Translations under genes and position numbers: made by a program
NCBI GenBank assembly: GCA_030145625.1
Contig: JAQYVF010000001.1
Span: 1-64,000 of the forward strand
Source: Desulfocapsa sp.
Lineage (GTDB): Bacteria; Desulfobacterota; Desulfobulbia; Desulfobulbales; Desulfocapsaceae
Direction: 5' to 3'
DNA length: 64,000 bases
Part shown: piece by piece, positions 8,306-18,670 of the stretch
Layout of the letters: each line of letters starts with the position of its first letter
Position numbering within the stretch: the stretch's first letter is position 1
The notes under the pieces: generated by a model
Databases searched by the model: none
Seen by the model: the letters and a program-made list of their open reading frames with translations, nothing else
What the model was told of the DNA's origin: nothing

Positions 8306-8597
8306 CTCATTTCCCTCATCCATTTCTACGGTAGTATGTGTCTCAGTTAATTAAAATGGATTCTGTCTTTACAGGCCGTTTTACTCTATCCAATAAGGGT
8401 GGAGATAGAGGGACTTGGCCATATCACATTGTAGTACTGCCGTGTGATATGATCAAGAGCTGAAATGAAAATAAAGTGAGAATTAGTGGTTACAGGTTGG
8501 GGTTGGATTGCTTGTTATAAGTAAGATCTTGGTGACCTTGTGGGATGCATTATTGTAAAGATATAAAGCGAACGCAAGGTAAGTATGGATCTTATTG

Positions 8598-10148
8598 CTA
8601 TTTTTGGCACCAGTATATGTGCACGTGAGGGGGCTGACCTGTAACCTGTGGGAAATCTAAGGGGGAATTCAAACGAGTAACCTTGGTGAAAAAAATTTTT
8701 AGTGTGTCATAATAAAAATGTTCAGAGCCGGCCTGATGGTTATTGGCAAACAGGGCTTTGCCGTCTTCACCTAGAATCTCATAGATCTCATGGGCCAGCG
8801 CTGTCCATTCTTTTTCCACATGAAAGCTGTTACCGCGACCGGCAGAGGCAAATACCGGTGGATCACAGATAACAAGGTCAAAAAAGGAGAATTCATCCGG
8901 GTTTTTTTGTTTTTTACGTAACTGTCTGGCCAACCATTTGCGCACATCTTCCTTTACAAACTTTCCTTTTTTTGAGTGAGACAAGTGATTTATAGTAACA
9001 TTTTCTTTACCCCGATTGAGACATCCGGAGGCTAGATCCACGGAAAAAACAACTTCTGCACCAGCAGCCAAGGCATACACAGAAAAAGAACAGGTAAAAG
9101 CAAATAGATTAGCCACCCGCTTTCCTTTTGCCACCTGGGCTATACGGCTGCGGGAATCACGTTGATCGAGAAAAAGTCCAAAATGCTGGTGACGATTGAG
9201 TCTGACACTGAATTGCAGGTCATGTTCATGGACAACAAAGGATTCTGGAACTGGCTCACCCCACGTTGCCATATCAGCAAAGAGCTTGTGTTTGTGCGGA
9301 TCACGTCGATTGGTTTTGATTACACCGCCGCGGCAACCACACAGTTGAGAAAGGGAGGCTAGCAAGTGCCTAAACCTGTGCAAAAGCTGTGCAGCAGACT
9401 GGGATTCGTCAAAACCTGTAACACAAAGCCATTTCCCGTACTTGTCGACAGCCATATCCTTCGTGTATTCACCACGATGAATAAGCCTGCAGCAATCTGT
9501 TATTGCAGATAAAAAAGGCCATCGTTTTTCAGCAAGAGCCAGACCTGTAACCGCTTCTGAGAGGCCATCCAGACAGGCAACAAACCACTTAGGAGGGTCG
9601 ACATTTAGGATATGGTTGATTCCTGGCCAATTCACTGTTCCACAATGGAGACATAACCTACTAAACACAGGGCCACCATATTGTTCATCTCCAAGAAGGG
9701 GGATATGGGATGCTGCTGCATGGCGTCTGATCTGATGGGTTCTTCCCCTATGAATTACAGCCTTGTATAAGGCATAGACAGAACCTTCTGTTATTTTGTT
9801 GAAATGGGTTTTGCAGGATTTGTTGTCAAGGGGCTGGGAACACGTCCAGGAAGTACGAGAACTCTTGTCGGCCAAGAAAAAATAGGTCTTTACTGCGAGT
9901 TCTTTCTCGTGAATCGCCTGTGCCTCGACAACAGCCTCCGGAGTGAGAGCAAAAAGCAGCACACCGCTTGTCCCTTTATCAAGGCGGGAGCAGACATGGA
10001 GTTGTATGTCTTGGTGTAGTTTCAGCCACTCGACCAAGCCAAGATCTCCCTCATGGGCCTGGTGGGTGGAGATGCCCGAGGGTTTATTGATCACCAGCCA
10101 TTTTTCATCACGGTAGAGGGGAATCATTTTTGGGGGCAGGATATCCAC
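8598..10148 (-). CDS. Fusion of RluA-type pseudouridine synthase and RlmI-type rRNA methyltransferase
   Basis: The 516-residue protein joins two RNA-modification enzymes. Residues 8-185 are an RluA-family pseudouridine synthase: KWLVINKPSGISTHQ, the catalytic-Asp motif HVCSRLDKGTSGVLLFA and the RTHQIRRHAAASHIPLLGDE motif. From about residue 250 it is a class I SAM methyltransferase like RlmI/RlmK: FGLFLDQRDSRSRI, the SAM loop VANLFAFTCSFSVYALAAGA, and DLVICDPPVF as the NPPY-like catalytic motif. No frameshift or internal stop separates them. The targets cannot be read from sequence. It is monocistronic. Confidence 0.88.
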   Translation of the reverse strand: MDILPPKMIPLYRDEKWLVINKPSGISTHQAHEGDLGLVEWLKLHQDIQLHVCSRLDKGTSGVLLFALTPEAVVEAQAIHEKELAVKTYFFLADKSSRTSWTCSQPLDNKSCKTHFNKITEGSVYALYKAVIHRGRTHQIRRHAAASHIPLLGDEQYGGPVFSRLCLHCGTVNWPGINHILNVDPPKWFVACLDGLSEAVTGLALAEKRWPFLSAITDCCRLIHRGEYTKDMAVDKYGKWLCVTGFDESQSAAQLLHRFRHLLASLSQLCGCRGGVIKTNRRDPHKHKLFADMATWGEPVPESFVVHEHDLQFSVRLNRHQHFGLFLDQRDSRSRIAQVAKGKRVANLFAFTCSFSVYALAAGAEVVFSVDLASGCLNRGKENVTINHLSHSKKGKFVKEDVRKWLARQLRKKQKNPDEFSFFDLVICDPPVFASAGRGNSFHVEKEWTALAHEIYEILGEDGKALFANNHQAGSEHFYYDTLKIFFTKVTRLNSPLDFPQVTGQPPHVHIYWCQK

Positions 10149-10324
10149 TTAGAAAAAGGGATACAATGAGCAGATATAAAGTGACTTATGGTGAGAGATA
10201 GCCTGCATTGGTCCAATAAGCATAGGTTTTTGAATTTTGCTTAGTTTCCTTGTTATTCATGATCAGTGAATAACAATACAGGCTATCTGAAAAATTGACA
10301 AATTTTGTTGTGAGATGTTTTTGT

Positions 10325-11626
10325 TTATTTGCTTCCTCGCTCAAGACCAAAAATATTACCGGGACGATGTTTGGTCTTAGGTTTTGTGCTCTTCTTTTTA
10401 CCTTTTGAGTGTGGTTGTTGAGGTGAATGAGAAGAGCTGTGTGTCTTTTTCTTTGTATTGCGTCGAGGGGTGTTCTTAGGTGGTTCGTGCTGCTGATCTA
10501 CCTCTTTATCCATGGCGAAACCGGTAATTGTAAGGCGTTCGATGGATTTTCCTTGAAGTCGCTCTATGGCTTTGATCATGGGCTGGTCGTCATGGCAGAC
10601 AAAGCTAATAGCGCGACCGCTGCGCTTTGCACGTCCGGTACGGCCTATTCTATGGGTATAGGCTTCGGCAGTTGAAGGCAGGTCAAAATTGATCACCTGA
10701 CCAACCAAGGAGACATCAATACCGCGGGCAGCAATGTCTGTGGCAACCAATATGGTGAAGTCACCGTCACGAAAACCAGTGAGTGCGCGTTGCCGTTGGT
10801 TCTGTGACATGTTTCCTTGCAGATCTGTGGCCTTGTATCCCGTTTTCATGAGCTTTTTAGCCAGATTTTTTGCCCCGTATTTTGTACGGGTAAAGACCAG
10901 GGTTGAGCCATCGGTTGTTTCATTGAGGAGATGGAGAAGCAGGGCGGTTTTTTGCGGTTTGGTTACCGGATGCAGCACTTGACTGATTAAATTAAGAGGT
11001 TGTTCGAGATTGATGCGTACCTCTTCAGGGTGGGTGAGGGTTTCATCAGCGAGTTTACGAATGTCGGCGGGCATGGTGGCGGAAAAAAGTAAAGTCTGTC
11101 GATGTTTTGGTAAATATTTGAGAATACGCCGAATATCTGGAAAAAACCCCATGTCAAACATCTGGTCCGCCTCATCAAGTACCAGGATATCCGCTTTGTT
11201 CAGATTGACATCACGGTTGTTTAAATGGTCAAGGAGGCGACCTGGGCAGGCAACGACTATCTCTACTCCGCGTTTGAACTGCTGTAGCTGATTTCCTTTG
11301 CCGACTCCACCATATACCGTGACTGTTCGCAGGCCGGTACCCTCGGCGAGATCCAGGAAAGTTTGATTGATCTGTTCAGCGAGTTCTCTGGTTGGTGCCA
11401 CCACCAAGGCGCGAATCTTGCCACGTGGCCCTTTGCTCAACCGTTGGATGATGGGTAGGGCAAAGGCTGCTGTTTTGCCCGTTCCGGTTTGAGCCAGCCC
11501 CAAAAGATCACTGCCGCTCAAGACTTTGGGGATCGCCTTTTCCTGAATGGGGGTAGGCTGTTCATAGCCGCAATTGCGGATGTTTTCTGTAATTTGTGAG
11601 GAAAAATTAAACTGTGTAAAACTCAT
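10325..11626 (-). CDS. rhlE: DEAD-box RNA helicase, RhlE-like
   Basis: The 433-residue helicase carries the full DEAD-box set: Q-motif (YEQPTPIQEKAIP), AQTGTGKTAAF (I), PTRELAEQI (Ia), CPGRLLDH (Ib), VLDEADQMFDMGF (II), FSATMP (III), DIAARGIDVSLVGQVINFD (V) and YTHRIGRTGRAKRSGRA (VI). A basic, disordered tail rich in Lys, Ser, Pro and His follows from residue 375. These tails help tether RNA helicases to structured RNA, and RhlE-type proteins act in ribosome maturation, decay and cold adaptation. The gene stands alone behind a long upstream region. RhlE rather than CsdA or SrmB is a judgement from length and tail. Confidence 0.93.
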   Translation of the reverse strand: MSFTQFNFSSQITENIRNCGYEQPTPIQEKAIPKVLSGSDLLGLAQTGTGKTAAFALPIIQRLSKGPRGKIRALVVAPTRELAEQINQTFLDLAEGTGLRTVTVYGGVGKGNQLQQFKRGVEIVVACPGRLLDHLNNRDVNLNKADILVLDEADQMFDMGFFPDIRRILKYLPKHRQTLLFSATMPADIRKLADETLTHPEEVRINLEQPLNLISQVLHPVTKPQKTALLLHLLNETTDGSTLVFTRTKYGAKNLAKKLMKTGYKATDLQGNMSQNQRQRALTGFRDGDFTILVATDIAARGIDVSLVGQVINFDLPSTAEAYTHRIGRTGRAKRSGRAISFVCHDDQPMIKAIERLQGKSIERLTITGFAMDKEVDQQHEPPKNTPRRNTKKKTHSSSHSPQQPHSKGKKKSTKPKTKHRPGNIFGLERGSK

Positions 11627-12227
11627 GATAACTCCTTATCAACTCCATTTTCCTTTCGTGGAGAATGGGATAATTATATGTGGTAGTTGCGGTGCTGCCG
11701 CAGCATTGTTTTAAGGGTAATAGTGCTGCATGATTGCAGCTGAAATGGGCAGAAAACGACAATCTCTAAACAAAAGATGGACGAATCAGTGCTGAAGGGA
11801 GAAATCCTGACATCAGGGTTTCTCCTCAAGTTTAACTGCTATGTATTGTTTGTTTCTCTGTTAGAAAAATAAGGCGAAACTCTCAGAAAACAAGGTGAGC
11901 TACCAGTGTTAGCCATCACCACGATGTGATTAGATCTTTTTAAAAAGATAGAACAAGAGAGAGAGGCCTGCTCTTCTTGTTGGTCTGGCATTTTGTGATG
12001 CAATGATAGCAAATTGTGACATTTATACCATGTTGCTCCTTTAAAGGGAAGGATTCAGACAATCCCTCCTTTGTAGAACTCTTTTACAACCGTTTGTCTT
12101 TGAGTTTTCTTTATTTTTTTGCTTCTAATCCATTGCATTTTATAGCTGTTCGAAACAGTCTTGATGATAACTGTGGATTGAGGTGAATGAAATAATCGAG
12201 AACGAGAGAATTGGTTTGCTAACCAGT
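11627..12227. other. 600-bp gene-free region upstream of the helicase gene
   Basis: I see no credible ORF on either strand. There are three hairpins: GCGG/CCGC near 11683, CTGCA/TGCAG near 11729, and a longer GGAGAAA..CCTG/CAGG..TTTCTCC stem at about 11798-11825 that could end transcription. A long untranslated leader of rhlE, as in cold-regulated helicases, is possible, but the promoter is not obvious. Confidence 0.4.
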
Positions 12228-13445
12228 TTAAATTTTATTGAAATAGTTTTTATCACATGGACTGCCGTTCAGGTAAATCGCCTCCAGGAAGGAAATCTTT
12301 CTGGGAAGCATTGCAGGCGTTGCCCGAGCAACCAAAAAATTGGCTGGTTTACCAATGTCTATGAGACCTATTTCATCAATGGCAAGCAACTGTGCGCCAT
12401 TGTATGTTGCGCAGCGTACTGCTTCTGATATTGAGTAACCGGCTTTCATTAAAAGCTTCATCTCTTCCATAACTGATTCGCCATGGAGAACACCCTTGCT
12501 GCCTGCATCTGTACCGAGAGCGATGGGTACACCATATTCCCTGGCCAGTGAAATCTGTTCCAGTTGGTGGAGGAGGTTTTTTTTCACAACTTTTTTATCG
12601 ATATGAGTATCATCGGTCGACTCCAGAGTATCGGCATAGGCTTTCATGGTAAAGGCTGTTGGCACCCAGGTCGTCTGCATATCAGCCATGAGTTTGAGAT
12701 TTTCTTTACCCATGAAAAAACCATGTTCTATGGAATGACATCCAGCCTCCAAGGCTGCTTTGACAGGAAGCCGACCATTGGCATGAACCATCACTCTTTT
12801 TCCAGCTTGATGGGCCTGGGCAACAAGTCCTTTTATTTCATTACGTGAAAATTGCGGGGAAGTTTCTTTGCCAAACACATTCAAGCTGTTTAGACCTGAA
12901 TTGACGTGTTTGACATGATCAATGGAATCATTTTCTCGTGAAAAGGCAGTTGCCAGGGTTTCATCGCCATCTGGGGTGCGACCAATTAAGGCCCCATAGC
13001 GACCTTCTTTGTGCCATGCTCTTCCAGCTACCTTCAGAATCACTGGTTCTTTTCTGTTCACAGCAGTTTCTTTTTTATAGCGGAGGGCATGACCCATGCG
13101 ATCTCCTCCATCACGTACGGCAAGGACACCGTGAGTAAAGTGGTCGTGTATATGTTTTGCCAAACGTGGACGTAGGTCATAATAGTCCGCAGTGAGTTGT
13201 TCTTTTCTGATATGTCGGTCCGTGGTGCCTGACATACAGAGGTGTACATGGCAGTCGACAAAGGGAGGTAAAATAGTACAGAGGGATAGATCTGTTATCG
13301 CAGCAGGGTCAAGAGCATTTGTCTCTTCGAATGTATTGATAGCAGTAAATAGACCGTTCTTTATTGTCAGCAATATTTTTTTCTGCACCGGCCTGCCACT
13401 GCCATCAATCAGCCAGCCAGCCTTGATATAAGTTGTTTTACCCAT
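12228..13445 (-). CDS. Metal-dependent amidohydrolase
   Basis: The 405-residue protein is an amidohydrolase-superfamily TIM-barrel hydrolase with a prolidase- or imidazolonepropionase-like layout. The N-terminal strand leads to PPFVDCHVHLCMSG with the HxH metal pair. Further ligands are MVHANGRLPV and HSIEHGFFMG (two His), and the catalytic Asp is in IALGTDAGSKG. The C-terminal segment IDIGKPANFLVARATP is the second half of the small beta sandwich typical of the family. The substrate is undetermined; cyclic amides or dipeptides are typical for near relatives. It lies 28 bp after metW but has its own start and could be read with the met operon. Confidence 0.85.
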   Translation of the reverse strand: MGKTTYIKAGWLIDGSGRPVQKKILLTIKNGLFTAINTFEETNALDPAAITDLSLCTILPPFVDCHVHLCMSGTTDRHIRKEQLTADYYDLRPRLAKHIHDHFTHGVLAVRDGGDRMGHALRYKKETAVNRKEPVILKVAGRAWHKEGRYGALIGRTPDGDETLATAFSRENDSIDHVKHVNSGLNSLNVFGKETSPQFSRNEIKGLVAQAHQAGKRVMVHANGRLPVKAALEAGCHSIEHGFFMGKENLKLMADMQTTWVPTAFTMKAYADTLESTDDTHIDKKVVKKNLLHQLEQISLAREYGVPIALGTDAGSKGVLHGESVMEEMKLLMKAGYSISEAVRCATYNGAQLLAIDEIGLIDIGKPANFLVARATPAMLPRKISFLEAIYLNGSPCDKNYFNKI

Positions 13446-13473
13446 GTAAATCTTTTTGTTACGATTATTTTTT

Positions 13474-14091
13474 TTAAAGCACCTGCTTTTCTATGAGAAA
13501 AATTCCATAGGTGGCGCGCAGGTTGGTCAGCCAGTGGACGATATGCCCCTGAGTGTCATGGTGATGGGTGTTAATGGCTGCTTCTTTAATGATTTTATAA
13601 CCTACCTCACTGGAAAATTTTCTAAAATCTTCCAGCGTAATCACACGGATATTTGGAGTGTCGTACCAGGAGTAGGGGAGTTGTTCATTTTTTGGGGCTT
13701 GCCCTCTGATGAGGAGCTGCAATCTGATACTATAGTGACTGAAGTTGGGGAAGCTGACAATGACACGTCTGCCGATTCGGGCAAGCATACTGAGGAGGGT
13801 TGCCGGCTCATAGACCTGTTGCAGGGTCTGACTGAGAATGACATAGTCAAAACTGTTATCAGGATAGTCTTGGACTTCCCGACTCAAATCGCCCTGTAAG
13901 ACAGTGAGACCTCTAGCGATACAGTTCGCGGCTTTGTCCTTGTCCTGTTCTATGCCTGTACCATGGATGTTTTTGTGATCTTTCAGCCAGGATAACAGGA
14001 CGCCGTTGCCACAGCCAAGATCCAGGACCCTTGCTTCCGGTTCTATCCAAGAGGCAATAATCTGCAAGTCAAAACGCAGTGCCTCAGTCAT
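13474..14091 (-). CDS. metW: Methionine biosynthesis protein MetW
   Basis: MetW is a SAM-methyltransferase-fold protein that pairs with MetX in many proteobacteria and is needed for homoserine acylation there. The 205-residue product has VLDLGCGNGVLLSWL (SAM loop), GTGIEQD (acidic strand end) and YPDNSFDYVILSQTLQQVYEP. The later PNFSHYSIRLQLLIRGQAP is characteristic of MetW. I chose the ATG at 14091, which overlaps the metX stop and has GGAAGGAG seven bases before it; an ATG 24 bp upstream is less likely. Confidence 0.93.
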   Translation of the reverse strand: MTEALRFDLQIIASWIEPEARVLDLGCGNGVLLSWLKDHKNIHGTGIEQDKDKAANCIARGLTVLQGDLSREVQDYPDNSFDYVILSQTLQQVYEPATLLSMLARIGRRVIVSFPNFSHYSIRLQLLIRGQAPKNEQLPYSWYDTPNIRVITLEDFRKFSSEVGYKIIKEAAINTHHHDTQGHIVHWLTNLRATYGIFLIEKQVL

Positions 14092-15238
14092 TGGGCACTC
14101 CTTCCAAAAAGCCACTTATAAGATTGCTCAGACGTTCATCAGGGATTAAAAAGGCGTCATGGCCGCAGTTTGCCTCAATTTCACAGAAACTTACATCCTG
14201 CCCACTTCGTTTCAGAGACTGGACCAGTTCTCTTGCATGATATGTTGGATAAAGCCAATCGGAGCTGTATGAAATAACCAGAAATTTTATTGCATCTTCG
14301 GCCAGGTCATGCAAAGATTCTCTGGTGGTTTGCTTGTCAACCAGATCAAAATAATCAGCGGCCTTGGTTATATAAAGCAATGAGTTCGCGTCAAAGCGGC
14401 GGACGAATTTTGATCCCTGATAGCGAAGATAGCTTTCCACCTGAAAATCAGCATCAAAACCAAAGGAAAAATCTCTTTTGTCTTGCAGACGACGACCAAA
14501 TTTCTGACGCATGGCCTCGTCTGAGAGATACGTAACGTGGCCGATCATCCTGGCAATGGCTAATCCCAGATCAGGTCCCTCTTTCCCATAATAGTCCCCT
14601 CGGTTCCAGTTAGGATCGGCCATGATCGACTGGCGGGCAACTTCATTAAAGGCAATTGCCAATGCTGAGTGACGCATGGTCGTGGCCAATGGCACGGCAG
14701 AACGAACCATTTCCGGATAACGGACGCACCACTCCAGAACCTGCATACCGCCAACTGATCCGCCAACTACCGTCAGCAGACTGCTTATCTGCAAATGATC
14801 CATCAGGGCCTTTTGTGCATCCACCATGTCACCGATAGTGACCATGGGGAAGTCCAGGCCAAAGGGCTTTTTTGTTTTGGGGTTGATTGAGGCAGGTCCA
14901 GTGGACCCCATGCAGCTGCCAAGAATATTGGAACAGATGACAAAATACCTGTTACTATCTATGCCCTTTCCAGGACCGACCAGAGAATCCCACCAGCCGG
15001 GTTTGGCATCCTCTCCATCACCTGGCAGATAGCCGGAAACATGGGAGTCACCAGAGAAGGCGTGAGTGATTAAAATAACATTGTCTCGATTTGTGTTCAG
15101 TTGTCCGTAGGTCTCGTAGGCAATGGTTACAGGTCCAAGCCGGGCACCGCTTTCCAGAAGCATCTGATTCGGTGGTTCGGCAAAGGTGAAAAATTGCTGC
15201 TCCACCACTATTCTTGGCTGTTGCTTGTTTGTTGTCAT
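14084..15238 (-). CDS. metX: Homoserine O-acetyltransferase
   Basis: MetX activates homoserine for sulfur insertion in methionine synthesis. The 384-residue alpha/beta hydrolase has VILITHAFSGDSHVSGY near residue 55, GPGKGIDSNRYFVICSNILG, and the nucleophile elbow VVGGSVGGMQVLEW. The catalytic Asp (SYSSDWLYP) and His (NCGHDAFL) complete the triad. The residues after the first beta strand resemble acetyl- rather than succinyl-transferases, but specificity cannot be decided by eye. It overlaps metW by 8 bp downstream and metY by 4 bp upstream, so all three are one operon. Confidence 0.95.
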   Translation of the reverse strand: MTTNKQQPRIVVEQQFFTFAEPPNQMLLESGARLGPVTIAYETYGQLNTNRDNVILITHAFSGDSHVSGYLPGDGEDAKPGWWDSLVGPGKGIDSNRYFVICSNILGSCMGSTGPASINPKTKKPFGLDFPMVTIGDMVDAQKALMDHLQISSLLTVVGGSVGGMQVLEWCVRYPEMVRSAVPLATTMRHSALAIAFNEVARQSIMADPNWNRGDYYGKEGPDLGLAIARMIGHVTYLSDEAMRQKFGRRLQDKRDFSFGFDADFQVESYLRYQGSKFVRRFDANSLLYITKAADYFDLVDKQTTRESLHDLAEDAIKFLVISYSSDWLYPTYHARELVQSLKRSGQDVSFCEIEANCGHDAFLIPDERLSNLISGFLEGVPND

Positions 15239-16518
15239 TTTCCCAATGATCTTTCCAGGGCCTGATTAAGGTCTGCGCGTATATCATCAATATGCTCGAT
15301 ACCGATGGAGAGTCTGATCATTGAATCGGTGATGCCACCTGCTGCCAGTTGTTCTGCAGAAAGCTGTGAGTGGGTGGTGGAAGCAGGATGGATGGCAAGG
15401 GATTTTGCATCACCCACGTTGGCAAGGTGAGATAGCAGGGTCAGTCCTTCGATAAAACGTTTTCCCGCGGCTAAGCCACCCTTGATACCAAAGCTTACCA
15501 TCCCACCAAATCCGTTGTGAAGATATTTTTCAGCTGTGGAATACCCTGCGCTGTCCTGCAGACCAGGATAGTTGACCCAATCGACTTGGGGATGGTTCTG
15601 GAGAAATTCTGCCACTGCCATCGCATTTTCACAATGGCGTTCCATTCTCAAAGGCAAGGTCTCAAGGCCTTGGAGAAAGAGCCAGCAGTTATCAGGAGAG
15701 ATGCAGGCGCCAAGATTTCTCAGCGGTACCAGTCGCATGCGCAAAGCAAAGGCAATGGGGTTCATTTCACCCAGATCATGAGCATAGCGCATCCCGTGAT
15801 ATGAGGAATCCGGAGTATTATACAGAGTGAATTTGGGGTCGGTCCAGTCAAATTTTCCTGCGTCTATAATAATACCGCCAAGGGCGGTTCCATGTCCTCC
15901 CATCCACTTGGTCAGGGAATGGATAACGATATCGGCTCCGTGCTCGATGGGACGTAGTAATGAGGGGGGGGTAAAGGTGGAGTCAACGATCAGCGGCAAG
16001 CCATTTTCGTGGGCGATATCTGCGACTGCCTGCAGATCGGTCATGGTCAGACCGGGGTTGCCTATGGTCTCACAGTAAAGAGCTCGAGTGCGATCGGTGA
16101 TGGCTTTTCTGAAGTTTTCAGGGTCATTGGGATCTACCATCCGTACGTTTATGCCCAATTGTGGAAGTATTGAATCAAACTGTGAAAAAGTGCCGCCATA
16201 CAGGTTGTTGGCTGCCACAATTTCATCTCCCTGTTCACATATGTTAATGATACTGTAAAAGATGGCAGAGGTGCCGGAGGCTAGAGCCAGGGCTGCGGCA
16301 CCTCCTTCCATGGCCGCCACTCTTTTTTCAAGGACATCCTGGGTCGGATTGCCAATCCTGGTGTAGATGTTTCCCATCTCCTGAAGACTGAATAGATTGG
16401 CGGCATGTTCCGTATCTTTAAAGAGAAATGAACTGGTTCGGTAGAGTGGAACGGCACGAGAAAGGGAGTCTTGGTCAACAACATGTCCACCGTGGAGGGC
16501 AATGGTTTCGAGTTTCAT
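15235..16518 (-). CDS. metY: O-acetylhomoserine sulfhydrylase
   Basis: This PLP enzyme of the Cys/Met metabolism family makes homocysteine from O-acetylhomoserine and sulfide, which suits an organism with abundant sulfide. The 427-residue protein shows [17 protein letters not shown], the substrate phosphate loop, and [17 protein letters not shown] with the Schiff-base lysine. The length and the [10 protein letters not shown] and [11 protein letters not shown] segments fit MetY rather than a shorter cystathionine gamma-synthase. The ATG at 16518 has AAAGGAAG upstream. It is the first gene of metY-metX-metW; I see no SAM riboswitch upstream. Confidence 0.93.
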   Translation of the reverse strand: MKLETIALHGGHVVDQDSLSRAVPLYRTSSFLFKDTEHAANLFSLQEMGNIYTRIGNPTQDVLEKRVAAMEGGAAALALASGTSAIFYSIINICEQGDEIVAANNLYGGTFSQFDSILPQLGINVRMVDPNDPENFRKAITDRTRALYCETIGNPGLTMTDLQAVADIAHENGLPLIVDSTFTPPSLLRPIEHGADIVIHSLTKWMGGHGTALGGIIIDAGKFDWTDPKFTLYNTPDSSYHGMRYAHDLGEMNPIAFALRMRLVPLRNLGACISPDNCWLFLQGLETLPLRMERHCENAMAVAEFLQNHPQVDWVNYPGLQDSAGYSTAEKYLHNGFGGMVSFGIKGGLAAGKRFIEGLTLLSHLANVGDAKSLAIHPASTTHSQLSAEQLAAGGITDSMIRLSIGIEHIDDIRADLNQALERSLGK

Positions 16519-16678
16519 AGGGCTTCCTTTTGATGTCATCTAAGTGAGTCTTAATTGTACCACAATGTGTAACCTTTCACAGTTGGGAAGAAAATGCAAC
16601 AGTAAAGCCGAAATGAGCTCTTAAATTCAACTGACTAGTGTAAAAGGATTTTTAACTATGTTGCAAGATGATTTATCT

Positions 16679-18670
16679 TTAAGATGTGCAAGATAGGTTT
16701 TTTTTGACTGCAATACCGATTTGCTCAATGGTGTAAGGCTTTCGAATAAAGGATCCGGCTCCCAATGCCTGGGATTTTTTAACCTCTTCATTTTCCGAAA
16801 AACCACTTACGATGATAGCACGTTGTCCGGGGCGTTCTGCAATGATTTTTTCGTAAGTCTGACGCCCATTGATACCAGGGTCCATGATCATATCAAGGAC
16901 GATAAGGTCCACCACTTGATTCCGGACAAAGGCCAGAGCTTCTTCTCCGCTGCTCACCTTTTCCACCTGGTAGTTGAGAACCGACAACATCTGACAGCCA
17001 ATGTCACGTTGTTGTTTCTCATCATCTACTACGAGAATGAGTTGGCCATTGCCCTGGAGTTGGGTAAGCTCAACTGTAGCTTCTCTGTTGCTGAGTTTTT
17101 CTTTGGTGATAGGAAAATAAAGGAGAAAGCTTGTCCCTTGTATGTTGCTGGTCACAGTAATAGTACCATTGTGTTCCTGTACTGTATTCCAGACAATGGC
17201 AAGGCCTAAGCCGGTACCGCTTCGGCCCAGCACTTTTTTGGTATAAAAGGGCTCAAAGATATGAGTGATGTCATCTTTGGCTATTCCATTACCGGTATCT
17301 GTGATACGCATGACAGCATATTCGCCTGGATCCATATATTGGTTTTCTGCTACCGGTGCATCAATATATTGATTTTTTGTTTCGATATGTATAATCCCTG
17401 GGCCGTCAATGGCCTCGGCACTGTTAATCAAGAGGTTCATCAGACACTTCTTGATATGAATTGATGAACATGAAATGTTGTGCAGATCTGGTGCCAGGTC
17501 GGTATTGAGTCGTACATTAGGATGCAGGGAAATCATTTTCTTTCCCTCTGGAGATTCCAAATAGTCGAAAAGCAGGATGTTAAGTGAGCATATCTCATGG
17601 CTACCAGCGACTCCTCTGGCAACAGTAAGAAGATCTGCCACTACTTCAGAAGCACGTTGGCCTGATTCTTTAATGACTTCCAGCGGCTTACGCATTTCGC
17701 TGTTTTCCGGGAGCTTGGTGAGCAATAGATCAGGATAACTGACAATACCGGAGAGGATGTTGTTGAGGTCATGGGCAACACCGCCAGCCATCATACCGAT
17801 GGCCTCCATTTTCTGGGATTGGGAGAGTTTGTCCTGGGTATTCTTGAGTTCCGTAATGTCAAAATAAGTAAGCATCCGCCAGCCATTGGGCAGGACTATA
17901 CATTGAAATTGCAGAATTTTACCATCCCTGCGCTCCAATATCACTGGGGCAATCGTTCCCTGTTGTATTTGATTCTCACGCTCAGTAACATACTGCTCAA
18001 AGTTCTCATCTGAAATATTATAGATGTTGTTGTGGCGGTTAAACTCTATCAGTTCCCGCATGCTGGGTAGGTCATCTTCAAAGTCTTTCGGCACACCCCA
18101 CAATTCGCGAAAAGCCCGATTGACAATTCGCGAACGGAGTTGATCATCCATAAAGAGTACACCGCAGTTGATGGTATCCATAACGGCACTAAATTCATCA
18201 ACAGCCTTTTTTAGTTCTTTCTCAGTGCGGGCACGCTCTGCAATCTCTTGATTGAGCTGCCGATTGGTTATTGTCAATGCTTTGGTTTGTTCAGCAACGA
18301 GTCCAGCAAGGTGTGTTTTATGCTCACTAAGTTCCTTATGAATTTCTCTGGAACGATTGAAATAAATGCCAAATGAAAAAATAACTATAAAAGCAGTAGT
18401 ATTAACGGCACCGGAAAAAGGGGCAACTGAATTCCAGATGTCTTGCTTGTTGCAAAAAAGCAAAGCCTGTTTGAGCAAGTGACCAAAGGATCGGGAAATT
18501 GCGAAAAAGACAAAGGAGAGGGTGAGTAACAAGAGATAATGATGAAAGGTCTGGTCAGTACTCTTCTTCAGTAGTCTCAAGGAATAGATGGCACAAAAAC
18601 CGGAAAGTACCAGTACGGCAATGGACCCCAGAATGTCAGTCCAGACAACGGGCATCCAGGAAACAGTCAT
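16679..18670 (-). CDS. Membrane hybrid sensor histidine kinase with PAS and receiver domains
   Basis: This roughly 663-residue kinase has three N-terminal membrane helices within the first 115 residues, then a coiled linker (HLAGLVAEQTKALTITNRQL). A PAS domain (about 155-275; AVMDTINCGVLFMDDQ) follows. The HisKA box is AIGMMAGGVAHDLNNILSGI, and the ATPase domain has NLLINSAEAI (N box) and GTGLGLAIVWNTVQEHNG. The C-terminal receiver has ILVVDDEKQQRD and the phospho-Asp in LIVLDMIMDPGINGRQ. No DNA-binding partner is adjacent. Its likely start (ATG 18670) overlaps the stop of the preceding membrane protein gene as ATGA; an ATG 15 bp upstream is possible. Confidence 0.9.
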   Translation of the reverse strand: MTVSWMPVVWTDILGSIAVLVLSGFCAIYSLRLLKKSTDQTFHHYLLLLTLSFVFFAISRSFGHLLKQALLFCNKQDIWNSVAPFSGAVNTTAFIVIFSFGIYFNRSREIHKELSEHKTHLAGLVAEQTKALTITNRQLNQEIAERARTEKELKKAVDEFSAVMDTINCGVLFMDDQLRSRIVNRAFRELWGVPKDFEDDLPSMRELIEFNRHNNIYNISDENFEQYVTERENQIQQGTIAPVILERRDGKILQFQCIVLPNGWRMLTYFDITELKNTQDKLSQSQKMEAIGMMAGGVAHDLNNILSGIVSYPDLLLTKLPENSEMRKPLEVIKESGQRASEVVADLLTVARGVAGSHEICSLNILLFDYLESPEGKKMISLHPNVRLNTDLAPDLHNISCSSIHIKKCLMNLLINSAEAIDGPGIIHIETKNQYIDAPVAENQYMDPGEYAVMRITDTGNGIAKDDITHIFEPFYTKKVLGRSGTGLGLAIVWNTVQEHNGTITVTSNIQGTSFLLYFPITKEKLSNREATVELTQLQGNGQLILVVDDEKQQRDIGCQMLSVLNYQVEKVSSGEEALAFVRNQVVDLIVLDMIMDPGINGRQTYEKIIAERPGQRAIIVSGFSENEEVKKSQALGAGSFIRKPYTIEQIGIAVKKNLSCTS

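Noticed and set aside
16540-16678. SAM riboswitch upstream of metY
   Set aside because: I could not find the paired stems of any SAM riboswitch class in the 139 bp available.
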